Assembly: GCA_032622095.1 (NCBI GenBank)
Contig: CP136061.1
Location: 232,372,944-232,436,943, forward strand
Direction: 5' to 3'
Origin: Siphonodentalium dalli
Taxonomy: Eukaryota > Mollusca > Scaphopoda > Gadilida > Siphonodentaliidae
Length of the DNA: 64,000 nucleotides
In this document: positions 1 through 47,300 of the stretch, in pieces
Position numbering within the stretch: position 1 is the first letter of the stretch
Layout: each line of letters starts with the position of its first letter
Program-made: the position numbers and the translations under genes
Notes under the pieces: generated by a model
Seen by the model: the letters and a program-made list of their open reading frames with translations, nothing else
Told to the model about the DNA's origin: nothing
Database searches by the model: none

Positions 1-33247
<33,247 letters not shown>

Positions 33248-34075
33248 CAGGGTTGGTGTCTAGGAATTAATGAAACGGTGCAGTGCCTAAACTGGTCATG
33301 TGATGGTAGTTGAACTTAGCACAGTGTTCCGATAAGAATTATCAAATGGATTCAGTGCTTTGATCGAGGGTTGTGTGGTGCTACAAAGTGTGACGTAACG
33401 CAAACGTAATGTAATGTGCAACATGGAAGAATTAATGCTCAGACTGAGTATGAGGTAGTACTGTGGAACAGAAGTGTTGTCTGAGCATAAATGCATTCAG
33501 TGCATAGACTGAGTGTTAAATGGTGGCTATGAAGTGAAACAGAATATTCTCAAAAGAATTAATGAGTGAATTCAAGTATTAATGTTGAGTTTGAGGTGGT
33601 ATTGGCAAGGACTGATCTAACCCTGTTTCGGACCATTTGAAAGGATTTGGGCACCCAAACTAAGACCACTGATAATACCTTTCAATCTGATCAATTAACC
33701 AGACCTTTAAATATTTTATGTATCTATTGAAATGGAACTAAATGAGATTTTACACATGTTGGCGGGCTGTTGGTGGTGGCTATTTTCAACACAATGTTTC
33801 TGTGTCGTTTGTTGTGCCAAAAACAACCATTAACTGAAATTCACATTTTCTTGAATGATTACTTCTCTTTGTGAGAACTACCAGTCGATCAGGTGCACTC
33901 ACCTTAAATTAGGCTTTAATTTTGAAAACAAATTCTTGGATTGGGTTGGTGGGGGGAGTAGCACCAGTGTGATGAGGTAAACCAAAGGGTGCCAAAACTC
34001 AAATCCTAGAACAGTTTGGTTCTATGAAACTTCAAACAGAAGTCTGAAGAGAAGTGGTTCAGTATGTGGTGGTAT

Positions 34076-34700
34076 TAACCCATTCACGATGGGAGCTGCG
34101 CTGGTGTAGCGTTAAAGATCATGTGCCAGTGCATTCTCTTATATATGCTAGTCTCCCATACTGAGTCTCGCATATATAAGAAAATGCATGGCTTACACAG
34201 TCAATATTGTTAGGCTAATGTGTGCTCTTATATGGGAGACTCGCACATATAAGAGAATGCATTGGTACAGGGTGTTCGCAAAATTTCCTTATTTACTACA
34301 TTGAGTTCTCAATGATAAGAAGAAATCACACTCTTCTAATTAATTCTGGCCTCCTGTGTGTTCACATCTTAACGAATGCTGACATTCACTCTTAAATAGC
34401 TCCTCACGAATATCAATAATTGCTCTGAAATGACACGTAGTCCTGGCACTAACAAAGTTCACATTGGATTAACCCATTCATGACGCTGGTGCAGCATTAA
34501 AGATTCTGTTCCAGTGAATTCTCTTATATATGCGAGTCTCGCATATTTAGCCTTGCATATGTAAGAGATTGCACTGGCTTATAAGGTCAACGTAAATATT
34601 ATTATATTCTCCCTATGGGAGACCCGCAAATATAAGAGAATGCATTGGCACAGGGTTTTCGCAAAATATCAGGAATCTCCCATCATGGAAGGCTTATCTG
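34076..34700. repeat. two degraded 'CATGACTGGAGC' family MITEs in POLR3B 3' region
   Basis: Copies at about 34080-34290 and 34473-34700 begin 'ttaacccattca(c/t)gac/gatggg' and carry CTTATATATGC hairpins. If the candidate poly(A) site is right they lie in the 3' UTR. Confidence 0.6.
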
Positions 34701-34817
34701 GAATATTTCATGTAAAACATAGGAATGTTCCATGTGAAAAATGAGACTGTTAGAAATTTTGAAATATCTGAATTGTTATTTGTGCTGCGAGAATGTTTTT
34801 TATATGAGATCTGTTGA

Positions 34818-34823
34818 AATAAA
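34818..34823 (+). promoter_or_regulatory. candidate poly(A) signal for POLR3B
   Basis: This is the first AATAAA I found downstream of the stop. It would imply a 3' UTR of about 1.6 kb that contains two foldback elements (34076-34290, 34470-34700). Non-canonical nearer signals are possible. Confidence 0.35.
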
Positions 34824-34900
34824 TATGAAAAGTTGAAAAATATTTTTTCTGTCATATAATTGTTCTAAACAGAATTGTTCAGCCTTCCCTCTTCAATCTT

Positions 34901-35130
34901 TGACCCTTTCATTACTAGATGGATTCTCCCATTCCATAATAAATTTATACATTGGAATGATCTATTATTCATTTTGAGGGGTGTTCAGGTATAAAATCAG
35001 AAGACTGACAGAAAAACAGATGACACAAGAGCAGAATGATTCATATTCTTTGGTGGGAAATGTTCACATAATAAGTTCAACAAGTGACTTATGGACGTTT
35101 GTTGAACTTATTATTTGTAACTTAAGTATT
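34901..35130. repeat. 'ACTCATTGA' family MITE fragment, inverted
   Basis: 'ccctttcattactagatgga' then 'ttctcccattccataataaa...acattggaatgatctattat', ending at 'gttgaacttattatttg'. Confidence 0.6.
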
Positions 35131-37289
35131 AAGGTTATTTTTTGATGACCTAGATTACTTTCAGCTACAGCCTGTAAACCAATTGACCCAGAAATTGACA
35201 CCTAGCATCAAGTGATATGATCATGCCTACACAGCATGCCTCAATGTACGTAAAAACTATTCAATAATTTCTATAACTTAAAAGGGGAATTTTGATGATG
35301 AATCAGAATTCCGTTGGGTAGGACTGCAGTGCCCTGCCAAAAACTGTCTTGCCATGTCGAGTTATCTGTGACTAAAATATACTCCCAGCACTAATGCAGG
35401 GCGCCTGGGTGTGAACCGCACTGGCTTTATACCATACGGTGACTCCAGCATACAACCAGTAATTAATTAGCTCTCCATATTCCTTTCATATCTCAGCCTG
35501 TGGGAGCATTGGCAGGGCACCCTGGCAAATTAATCACCGTTTATTATTCGATGTATAAAATGTTAAATTGTATTGTTATTTTTAAAGGAAAAACAGAATT
35601 GCAATTAGCCAATAAAAAGTTATCAAACGAATTATATTTTTTAGAAAATCAGCAAAATATAATTGAATTAGTTTCCAAAACAACAATTTAACGCTTTAGT
35701 TCGTTCAATGCAAACAGAACCCAAAACCATGTATTTCCTATAAACAATGCGAAAACGATCGTGCATGAACATGTTTTTATCGCTAATTGTATGAATTCAG
35801 TTCTTTCTAATTTCGGGTGTAGATTATATTTTTATTACTTGCGCCAGTCCATGCTGGACGCAAGTAATGTTTTCGGTCCGGATCTTTGTCTGTCCTTCCG
35901 GGAATATGTTATGTCATACCGGAAGTACAAAATGTAAAGACTGCACATGCGCTAATATGAAATGGTTGCATCGATTGTAATTTAAATCCACATATATATT
36001 TAATTTGCATTGTTATCTGGTTTTATTTTGGTAATAAATCGTTCATAAATGAACAATATTGAAAAATTTCAAAAAGTTAAAAAATTTCTTCAAAAATTTC
36101 TTTAAAAAATTTCACAAATTTCACAAATTTCAAAAACCTACAAAATTTCAAAAACTTCACAAATTTCAAAAACTTCACAAATTTCAAAAAACTTAGTAAT
36201 TATTATAGGCGCCAAATTACCATCCAAGACGTATACCCTTATAAACTGCGGGTCAGTCCTAGTAACGCGCACGTCAACGCGTTTGAAGTTTTTGAAGTTT
36301 TCAATGCGAATGTCACTTTAACATTATCCCACAGTGAGTGCCTAGTGTCACTTTAACATTCATCCATAGTGAGTGCCTTGTGTCACTTTAACAATCATCC
36401 CCCGTGAGAGCCTATTGTCCCTTTAATATTCAAATACTGAGTGCATTTTGTCCCTTTAATATTCAGGGCGGAAGCTGCCCATCGTTCATCGAGGTCATCA
36501 AGTGATATACATGTAGATAATACATCGTTCACATGGAGAGACTTCGTTCAGCGAGCTTTAACACTTTAACATTCAAGACTGAAGCTATCCCCATCAAGGT
36601 CCTCACGTAATATACATGTAGATAATACACCATGCATCGGAGTGGCCTAAATCTGATAGTTGGTTAACAGGTAAAAAACACTACCAATATGTCTCACCTG
36701 TAATTAGATCGGATAGAGTTATCGTTCCTAATATGCAGCCAACTGGGGTCCATATCATCATAACAGGGATATTATGTCCGTACACCCAACTATTTCAGCG
36801 ATGGATGAACAGAGATTTGATATCTAGATTTTTGTTATCGATCTCTCAAACGAGGGGCCAGCACCCGTGGTTCAAACTGTTGTTGGCAAGACACCACACA
36901 ACATGCCAAATGTGTGATGGGCGCAAGTATAGGCAGCTCCAGTAAGTGCATTCTAGTTTATACATGCACATGGGTAATTTCCGTATTTATCAACGGATTC
37001 GAGCCATTGAAGTCTCAAACCACAACCGCAGATTCCAATTATACACTTGGTACATTTCGTTTTTGTCAAAAGCTGAAGTTTAATGAAATAAAAAAAATGC
37101 GATATATAGTATCAGCTTATTTTTCGATGTGTCACATGATTACGTAACTTACCCACATGCCAGGCAGCAGACTGCGGCGACATAACCTTTGATCTACCGC
37201 CGACGGACTGGGCCTGGTAAAGCTATTTTTAACATGGCGTAAGGTAATTAGCCTGTCACACGGACTTCTTTTTTAATGGAGCGAGAACG
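35131..37289. other. intergenic DNA, no gene recognised
   Basis: Contains an A/T-rich tandem stretch 'caaatttcaaaaacttca' (about 36052-36195) and short repeats of 'tgtcactttaacat' with 'agtgagtgcc' (about 36300-36460). No coding region can be supported. Confidence 0.55.
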
Positions 37290-38512
37290 AAATGCTTATT
37301 ATTCCAAAGGCTTGCGCGGCTGCCCAGAATGCTTCACTCCGAAACCGCTATATCGTGAAATATTTAGTCAACCTATATGAATATCTTTAATGGATATTAT
37401 AGAGCTATATTCTCCCGACATATAGCCGTTTTCCAATCGAAAATATATCCACGGGAACTTTGATTTATTTTCAATTTACCAGACCTGGGTGTGGGTGCGG
37501 TTCGGATATTCACAGTCATCGGCAAACTATTTAATACTTCTTATACACAAGGCTCGCGTGGCTGTCAGAACGTTTCACTTTGAAACCGTTATATCTTGAA
37601 ATATTAAGTCACAGCATATGATTCTATTTATTGGATATTATAGAGCTATATTCTCCCGACATATAGCCGTTTTCGAATCGAAAATATATCCACGGGAACT
37701 TTGATTTATTTTCAATTTACTAGACCTGGGTGTGGGTGCGGTTCGGATATTCACAGTCATCGGCAAACTATTTAATACTTATACACAAGGCTCGCGTGGC
37801 TGTCAGAATGTTTCACTTTGAAACCGTTATATCTTGAAATATTAAGTCACAGCATATGATTCTATTTATTGGATATTATAGAGCTATATTCTCCCGACAT
37901 ATAGCCGTTTTCCAATCGAAAATATATCCACGGGAATTTTGATTTATTATCAATTTACCAGACCTGGGTGTGGGTGCGGTTCGGATATTCACAGTCATCG
38001 GCAAACTATTTAATACTTATACACAAGGCTCGCGTGGCTGTCAGAACGTTTCACTTTGAAACCGTTATATCTTGAAATATTAAGTCACAGCATATGATTC
38101 TATTTATTGGATATTATAGAGCTATATTCTCCCGACATATAGCCGTTTTCCAATCGAAAATATATGCACAGGAACTTTGATTTATTTTCAATTTACCAGA
38201 CCTGGGTGTGGGTGCGGTTCGGATATTCACAGTCATCGGCAAACTATTTAATACTTCTTAACACAAGGCTCGCGTGGCTGTCAGAACGTTTCACTTTGAA
38301 ACCGTTATATCTTGAAATATTAAGTCACAGCATATGATTCTATTTATTGGATATTATAGAGCTATATTCTCCCGACATATAGCCGTTTTCCAATCGAAAA
38401 TATATCCATGGGAACTTTGATTTATTATAAATTTACCAGACCTGGGTGTGGGTGCGGTTCGGATATTCACAGTCATCGGCAAACTATTTAATACTTCTTA
38501 TACTGGCACGGT
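37290..38512 (+). repeat. satellite-like tandem array, 238-241-bp unit, about 5 copies
   Basis: 'ttcggatattcacagtcatc' recurs at about 37501, 37742, 37980, 38218 and 38458. The unit also holds 'cgcgtggctgtcagaacgtt' and 'tattctcccgacatatagcc'. The first unit (from about 37290) is the most diverged. Confidence 0.93.
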
Positions 38513-40330
38513 ATATTTGTTTGGTTCCTATTTTGTCGGTTCATAGATGCCGACCAAAATATTATAGCTGAGTTTAGGCGGAGAAAACTCAGAAAATTTT
38601 CGGAAGATTAGTTTGCTACCAGTTACCATACCTAAAAAGAGTGTCTTGCTACCTGTCTTCCTTTTTAAATGTAAGTTAGGTTTTAAAACTTTAAATTCGT
38701 TTATTTATCATTTCAGATTCAGGTTTTTTTTTAAATCATAAAAATTAAATTAAATTTTTTTTAAAGTTAAACTTTGAATTTAAAATTATAAACTTGCAAT
38801 GAAAAAGAAAGTTTTATGGTGTATATTAGGCTGGACTGAGGATCTAAAAATGTTAAAAAAAAAAAAAAAAAAATTTAATTTAAAATTAAAAAAATTTAAT
38901 TTGAAACGTGATATACATTGCTTATGAAGACATATCTAAGCAGCTGACTGCAAATTAATTAGTATAACAAGCCTTAAAGGGTAAACATACGAGCTGTGTT
39001 GTCACTGTGATTACCGGCACCGGCCGTCAGCGTTAGTTAATTAGACAGCGCTGTCTAATTAACTAACACTAGCGCCCGGTATGCAATAACCCAGTGCAGT
39101 TCAGATGGCTCTGGATTTAGTCACAGTTAACTCGACGTGCTAACCCTCGGTGCACAATTACCAAGAGAAAACATTTGCAAAGAAATTAAACTAACATCAA
39201 CCGAAAACATTGTGCCAGCAACACACTGCAACACAATTGCACGATCACTTACCACTGGCCAATCAAAATGATGAATTGGTAAGGCTACTCATGATCAAGT
39301 AATCAATAATTAGAGGCATGAGTGACAGCGTATCAGCTTTCAAAATCTTCCATAGTTTTCAAGAGTTTATCGCTCATTTTAGTTCTATCTTCTAATTATG
39401 TTACTTCTCCTGCAAATTAACAATTAAATTATAAGAAATAACTTTTGTTCCCATTAACGTTATGAGTTGTAACCAAAAGTTTAAAGACAAATTTACTATA
39501 GCGCAAACTTTTCGGTAACAACTGCATAACCTTACTAGTAATTGGAACAAAAGTAATTTCTTAAATAACTTCAATGCAATTACATCTGTACTTACATGAC
39601 TATTTTTCTAAGTTCCAAATATTGAGTATAAAGTGCCCATTCAGAGAAATAATGTGAAAGTAAGAACTGAGGAACTTTGTTTTAAAGGCACGTGCGACCT
39701 TGGCGGTGGGTATCCTGTGAAAATATATCCACCCGTCAAAAACCGCCACAAACAGAAAGAACGTCAAAATGTAGATAGACTTTGTCCGTATACAAATAAG
39801 AAATATCGCATAAACAGTATGTTATGGTCATATGTTTGACCATTGTTATGTAAACAACAGCATAAAAAGTTACTTTTCTGGTGTTTGTTTATATTGTGAT
39901 GGTAAACATAAAGAGCGTTCTTTGTTGGTGAATACCTTATATGGAACTAATAAAGAGCGTTTATGCCATTTGTGTGTGATTAGCCAGTAGCATTGTGCTG
40001 TCTTCTGTAACACAATCAGGCTCTTGCTTAGGTAAAATATAGTAGGTCTTTATGATAACATGCTGTTTACGCGATGGTCATGGTATATATGAACGGAACT
40101 GTATGCGTTTTAATGTTTTTCTGTTTACGGTGTTTGGAACAAATATGAATATTTTCGACAACTAAGGCCTCACGTGCCTTTAAGCATCCTGATAGGAAGA
40201 AAAGCTTATTTTTTTATACAGTATAAAACTGTGGTGTCTTATAGGACTAATTGGACTTTTATCGGTAATTCCACTATTTACATAACAATGGGTCTTGATA
40301 TGCATTGTCTCATTATTGGAGAGCTATTAA
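38513..40330. other. intergenic DNA with a perfect 36-bp palindrome
   Basis: 39032-39067 is GTTAGTTAATTAGACAGC followed by its exact complement, inside imperfect 'accggc'/'gcccggt' flanks. Otherwise AT-rich, with an A-run near 38855; no gene recognised. Confidence 0.6.
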
Positions 40331-40334
40331 TTAA

Positions 40335-40578
40335 CCCTTTGAGTGCCAGGGGCCGATATTATCGGCCCTAAACCTACACAATAAGTCTGTTAAAGAATAT
40401 AATAAAATATATTAAAATTGTAAACAAAATTATAAAAAAAATAAAAATAAAAAAATTGTTAAGCCAATGCATTCTCTTATATATGCGAGGCGACCTATGG
40501 TCGACTCGCATATATAAGAGAATGCATTGGCACAGGGTATATGGGTTGATACAAAAATCGGACCTGGCACTCTAAGGG
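40335..40578. repeat. TTAA-flanked MITE, CAGTGCC family, with foreign hairpin core
   Basis: TTAA at 40331 and 40579; ends CCCTTTGAGTGCCAGG and CCTGGCACTCTAAGGG. The core is the CCAATGCATTCTCTTATATA hairpin of the ACCCAACA family, so the element looks chimeric. Confidence 0.75.
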
Positions 40579-41155
40579 TTAATAATGAATAATAAGAACA
40601 AAGTCCATCTATTTTTTAGCTCAACTTGACAAGTCAAATTTGAGCTATTGCCATGGGTTTGCATCAGTGTGTCTGTCCAGCAACAATTTCCTTTGGCACA
40701 CACCCTGCAGGCCACATTCCTCATCTGATCATCAATCAAATTTCATATGGATCTTCGGGGTGACCTCTAGATGGGAGCCATTGATTCTTTACAAAATTAG
40801 TTAAAAAACATGGCCGCCAGCCCGCCAGCACCCATCTTGGATTTCAGATTTGAATTCATCGACACACACTGCAGTCCACATTTATTTGAGAATTGTTTGA
40901 AATGAAAACAATTTCATCTACAATACAATCCCTTTGCTGAAAGTTTTTTTTATTACTTACCTTCTTCCTTATCATTCTATTGACAGCATAAATAGCATAA
41001 AATTAACAACTCCACTAGTTGAACTACAGTGTCATTGACACTTTCATTCATGTACATGTTGATAATAGTTGTTATACAGACTTTTATATTATTTCGCATG
41101 AACCCACTTCGAAGGCCAAAAGTTTCATTAATTTAGTACTGCACTTTTTTAATGT

Positions 41156-41161
41156 TTTATT
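41156..41161 (-). promoter_or_regulatory. poly(A) signal of defensin-like gene
   Basis: AATAAA on the minus strand, 51 nt beyond the stop codon, supporting 41333-41212 as the terminal exon. Confidence 0.6.
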
Positions 41162-41211
41162 GTAAAATGGATACACTACAATATATGTCATGGATAATTG
41201 ATGACCAGTGT

Positions 41212-41333
41212 TCAGGGAACAGTTGTGAAAGTACAGCACAATCCACCGGATTCTGCACAATCTGCCTCTCCTGGATACGCCACAAATCCCGGATCACACA
41301 AAAGTCCACAAAATCCAAAACCACCCTTGCAGA
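41212..41333 (-). CDS. defensin-like gene exon 4: module 3 and stop
   Basis: 122 nt after ATTACAG. It encodes CKGGFGFCGLLCDPG, then CAESGGLCCTFTTVP and TGA. The spacing (6, 3, 12, 6) is closest to big-defensin C-terminal domains. Confidence 0.82.
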
Positions 41334-44300
41334 CTGTAATAAGAAAAGGTTCTATAAGTAAAACAATTATACATATACATGTACCAGCAATAAAAATACA
41401 ATTCCACAGTCGAAATAATTCAAAATTTGATTTCCCATTCATCGATTTTTAGATATGCTATAGGCTAAGATGTAACATATAGATGGTAATATAAACACCT
41501 CCAAAAAAAGAAAGTCCACCCCTATTATATTGTGTAATATTTTTGGAGATATTTAATTGGATTTTGATGAAACTTTCCACAAATGATTTGTGGTACCAGA
41601 GACATCAAGTGTGTGAGGTGAGGTGAGGTGAGATATGGCTGAGTGAGTACGAATTGAATGGAAGAGGGCACTTTTCAAAAGTTGCAAAAACACAGGTAGA
41701 GTCATTCAGCTGTGCCTCGGTCCCCCACTTCTCGTATGGGCTTGGAACATCCTTACCTGTTTTGTTACCTCAATGGCCTACATGGTGGGAAACATGGTTT
41801 ACTGAAAAATTACTTCAATGAGACTGATTTCAATAACTCAGTGTTGCTCATGGCATGAAACTTCAAGGTGTCATTCCAAAGGAATGTTGTTAGACTGAAT
41901 GGCCTGGCCATGCAGCGGGCACATTGTGTCCCAAAGGTGACACGCATGTTATCGTGGACTCACAGTGTCACTTTTTGACCACATTTACAGCCAGTAACAA
42001 CTTGTGTGAATAATGGAATACTGGAGTGACTGTCCACTCTACATCAGTGTTTTGCAACTTTTGAAAAGCACCCCTCTTCCATTCAATTTGCGCTCAGCCA
42101 GCCATAACATAACTCACAGGATGGTGCTTCGCACAGCTTGCATCTCAGATACCACTAAACATTTGCGGAAAGTTTTGTCAAAATCTATCCAATATCTCAT
42201 AAAATATTAGTGAATATATTAGGGGGGGGCTTTCTTTTTTTGAGGTGTTAGAAATTTGTTTTATAGATTGCACGGAAAACTTTAGAGTTTATTTGATAAA
42301 ACAACGTCATAGTTTACAACAAGATTCACTGAGGTGCAGTCAGTCTCAGCATGCACACTCTCAGAATCGTTAACTCATTACATCCAATAGATTTCTATTT
42401 TCAACAGCCAGTGATATATACATTTTCTTTCACCAGATATTTCACTTGTTTGCCGAACAAGTTAACTAGTTGCATTGTCGCCCGAAATTTTACCCAGTAT
42501 AACTGCCCTGGTGCAGCATATAATATCCTGTGCCAGTGCATTCTCTTATATATGTGAGTCTCCCATAGTGAGCCTCGCATGTATAAGAGAATGCACTGGC
42601 TTACAAGGTCAAGGTAAATATTATTAAGACACTGTTCCTATGGGAAACTCGCATATATAAGAGTGCATTGGCACAGCTAGATTTTCGTAAAATTTCAGGA
42701 AGCTCCAGTCAATGAAGGGTTAATTATGCCATTGTAACTATGGTGGTTAACCCTTTCAGTGCCAAGTCCGATTTTTGTATCAACCCATATTTCCTTGATC
42801 ATTTTTCAAATTTATTGATTATAATAATGTGATACATTGATAGAAAGAGCTCTAATATAATCTTATAATCAATAAATTTGAAAAATGATCAACGAAATAT
42901 GGGTTGATACAAAAATCGGACTTGGCACTGAAAGGGTTAATTGTCACCAAACTGAACCACAATAAGGCTGCACACCTATTATGTCATTGTAACTATGGTG
43001 GTTAATTGTCACCAAACTGAACCACAATAAGGCTGCACGCCTATTATGTCATTGTAACTATGGTGGTTAATTGTCACCAAACTGAACCACAATAAGGCTG
43101 CACACCTATTATGTCATTGTAACTATGGTGGTCAATTGTCACCAAACTGAACCACAATAAGGCTGCACGCCTATTATGTCATTGTAACTATGGTGGTTAA
43201 TTGTCACCAAACTGAACCACAATAAGGCTGCACGCCTATTATGTCATTGATACTGGGGTACATGTGACACCAGCCATTCTGACTGGTAATTATGGAGGGA
43301 AATTTACCCTTGTACCCTAGGAATTCAAAGAAGAAAAAATTTAAAAGCAACCATTGTAATATCTGTTGTAAGCTGGAGTACCAGCAGTAAGCACATGTAC
43401 TCTGTACCCATGGGCTTGACATATGGTCCATTTATTTTTCTGTGTAGATCAGATAGGTAACCAATGTACCAGATATAACAACATGTTACAACAGGGTACA
43501 CATGCTCTGACATTTTGTGGTGGACCAATATTTACATGAAATACGAGTACTTACTTTTAAGATCACAGCAGACAGCACCGGCTTCCAAACAATCTACGTC
43601 AGATGTTGGTTTACGAGTCATATGAGATGGGCATGATGATGTTGAGAAGCAAGTACCGAGTGCGCCACAACCTGTGAATATAGCACACCAATTCAAATTC
43701 TAAGGTTTGCAATGAAACACAGGTACCCCGAACAAAATGACCCCACTCTCAAAAGTACATAACATAGTTTCTGTTATGTACTTTTGGGAGTGGGGTAATT
43801 TTTTCAAGGTACCTGTGATGAACAAGATTACGTGGAGCCATGTGACTTGCAGAGTATATCTCACCTGATTATTACATCTCAGTATGTTTATGGGGATTCA
43901 AATAAGATGAATTCAGGGCCCCAGGCTAATTTACACATGGTACACATAGTGTCGACGTCCGGATTGACCACTCATAGTTTGTCCGTCTGTCCATCCGTAG
44001 ACACTTCACGCATAATGTGATAACTGAAACATTTCTATCTACCAAATTTGGTATGTGAGTTTCTCGGCCCAAATTACAGATCAAGTTCGAATATGGGTTT
44101 GATCCGAAATTTTTTCATGGAGTTATGGCCCTTTTTCGACTTAGAATTCACGGATGTTACGATAACTAAAAAAAATTATCTGATCAGAACCAAATTTGGT
44201 ATGTGAGTTTCTCAGCCCAAAATACAGATCAAGTTTGAATATGGATTTGATCCGATTTATTTAAAGGAGTTATGACCCTTTTTTTTTCAAAAAAATAAAT

Positions 44301-47300
44301 AAATTTAGATTATTTTTAGATTGAACTCCTTGCTCAACGGTCTTACAGATAAAGATGGATAACTCTAAAATCAAGTGGTAATAATAACCACTTGATTTTA
44401 GAGTTATCCATCTTTATCTGCAAGACCGTCCGTTTGACCTCGTGCTTCTGGAAAGATCTGGCCCACAAACAATAGAAATAGCAAACTTCAAACATCGATA
44501 TCTAATCACTGTGAGATTTGATGGGTGGGTTCCTCGACTCGAATAAAATATTTTTAACCCCCGAAGCCAAAGAAATAGTAATTTAGGAGCATCTGATCGG
44601 ATTGAGTACCTTTAATTTAACCAAAAAAAATATTCAAATTTTTTGTTTTTATTTTTATAATAAATTTTTTTTTAAATAATACAAACAAAATTGTCATTGA
44701 CACTTTCATTTGTTTTAGTTTTATACCATTAATTATGTGTGATGTCCTGTTTTGGAAATATGAAGATTTTATTGCAATAGTTACATGTAATATAATGATA
44801 TCAATAAATTACCATGTGATCATCCAATATCCAGAGTATATGAGAGTACATTTTATAGATGGTGTCATTCCAAATGAAATCTTGTTATTAATTGAGTGAT
44901 GACATATGGTACAGAGCTGTGGGGTTTGGTTATATGAAGTCATAAGATAAACAGCAATTGTGGCTGGCTAATTGTTTATCTTATCTGTCAAATTTGATTA
45001 ATGGCAGCATGAGTCTCTTGTTTCTCCTATTTTTGAAATTCCATTACATGGTGTGATATGGGACCCTCACCTATATCAGTGTCTTCTATATTCCATCCAT
45101 CTGCTTCGAAAATTATTAACCCTTTCCAAGTTTCCCACTGACACATGCTATAATATACATGGACCTTTCCTCACATCTCTTATATTTGCACACTATTCAC
45201 TTCTATCAATTTTGATATTGACTGATTAATTGATTTTTGAAAAATATGTTAACCCTTCAGACACATGCTTTCAATTTGAAATTAAAATAATGGCTGACAG
45301 CCAATATGATTTATCTATGCAATGGGTAACAGGCAGATAAATCTACATGACTATTGCAGGTGATGCCTTGTTTTGAAAATCAAGATGGTAGATGTTGTTA
45401 ATATTTCCAGGAACCTTATTTTCCCTTTTGTTCATATTGTGATGGTTGATTGAATTTTAGGGGCCACAGAGAGCTTAGAAGATTAACATTGAAGGTTATG
45501 GATTTTAGTGTCCAAGCTACTTGTAAAACATTGTTATGTGTGAAACCATTTTATCGAGGGCTACTTACTTTCTTTTATATGAACTATGGTAATCTGTTTC
45601 GATTTAGGGGTCATACTGACCAGCATCCTCATCATATTATGTCTGTATAACATTATATAGATAACAGTTTTGTATTGTATAAACTACATATATTTTTGAA
45701 AACCATACACGCCTGTTATGAAACACTTAATATTGCACCTACCTGACATTATAAGTATTCCTTATTTAATACACAGGTCAGATCTGATCTTATCTGTCCA
45801 TGTTTGATAAACAAATAACAACTGGGGAGAATGGGGGGGGGGGTAATTAAAGTACAATTTAAATATGAGATGGAATCCCATATATGTATGTTGTTTTAAG
45901 CAGTCTGGCTGGTCAACAAATTACAATTTCTCTTTAGAAGTGAATGAATTTTGAATATCTGGCGAGTCAAAAGTGGCAGAGATAAGGGTTTATCACTTTT
46001 GCTTCCAATGAGTTAACTTAAACTCCTAAACATATCCTTCGAAATCACTAAACCGTTGGATCTCACAGTGAGAGGTCATTGGGGTAAATAGGGACATAGT
46101 TATGAGATACCCCACCCCCACCCCAAATACTTTAAACTCCTTCTTACGACAAATTATTTGAGCTTTTGATTTCAAGTTGGGTACTGATATGGATTCCTGT
46201 GATCATATTTTTGACAAATTATCAGTTATAGCTAATCGCTATTGCCAAGGTATGGGGTAAACATCTGCCGATCATGATCGGCCTCTCGTTATTAAACCTA
46301 TTATACTTCACATTAGGATTCTGTTCTAGGAAATAACATGTTTGGAATGAAAAATACCACCTGAAAAACATTATTTTGGTCTAGATATTTTAGAGGAACA
46401 GCCATAAATTTTATGCCATTTAGTATTAATATTTCAAAATTACATTCTTTGGTGTATGTTTATATGTGTGTATATATAGGTTTGGCATAATATTCCACAT
46501 TTGGTTCTGAATATTTTTTTCAGTTGAAAAAACAAAAAACAAATACTATGTTAAAGTTACTCAATCCGATTTGATGGTCCCCATATCATCAAGATTCCGA
46601 CAACAACAACATTTCTTGAAATGTCGCTTCAGTTATCAGCTGAGAATAGATTTCCAAAAAATAAATCTAACCACTGTCAACTATAGAGTATAAAATTGAT
46701 GGACATATGGTAAGTGTGCTGGAATGTGGGTGGCTATGATGGATTAAGCTGTGATAATTTCACAGTCATGTGCCATAATATCTTATCATACATAAATATT
46801 ACGTTGATCAACAAGCATGAAATGGAATATCTCAAATCCAACAAATTTATGCGTGGGTGGTTTCCTCTCTATAAATAACATCAATATATTGCCTCTCATG
46901 GTCTTCAGATATGATACGGATACATATTATAAGCTGAACTTGTGAAATCAATTCAATTCGGACAAATTTAATATTAAAAAAGACAAAAACTCACGATCTG
47001 AACAGCATTTCTTTTTTCCCCGTTCATCACACACTGCCCCGAGGTCATCAGGTTCTGATGAGCCACATGTTGATCGAGACTTGATACAGCGACCACCGAT
47101 GGAATCACACCCTGGGAAAACATGATAATATATCATAGGTGGGCTTCTAAAATGTATCTTTCAAAAATTAAATTTTACAGGAGACAAAAATTTGTTTTAT
47201 TTATATCTGGAAATAAATTGATTTCTGTCAATACATGTACCTTTGCATGATAATCCTTTATGATCATTTATAAACAGCTGTATTAAAAAGATAAACTTTA

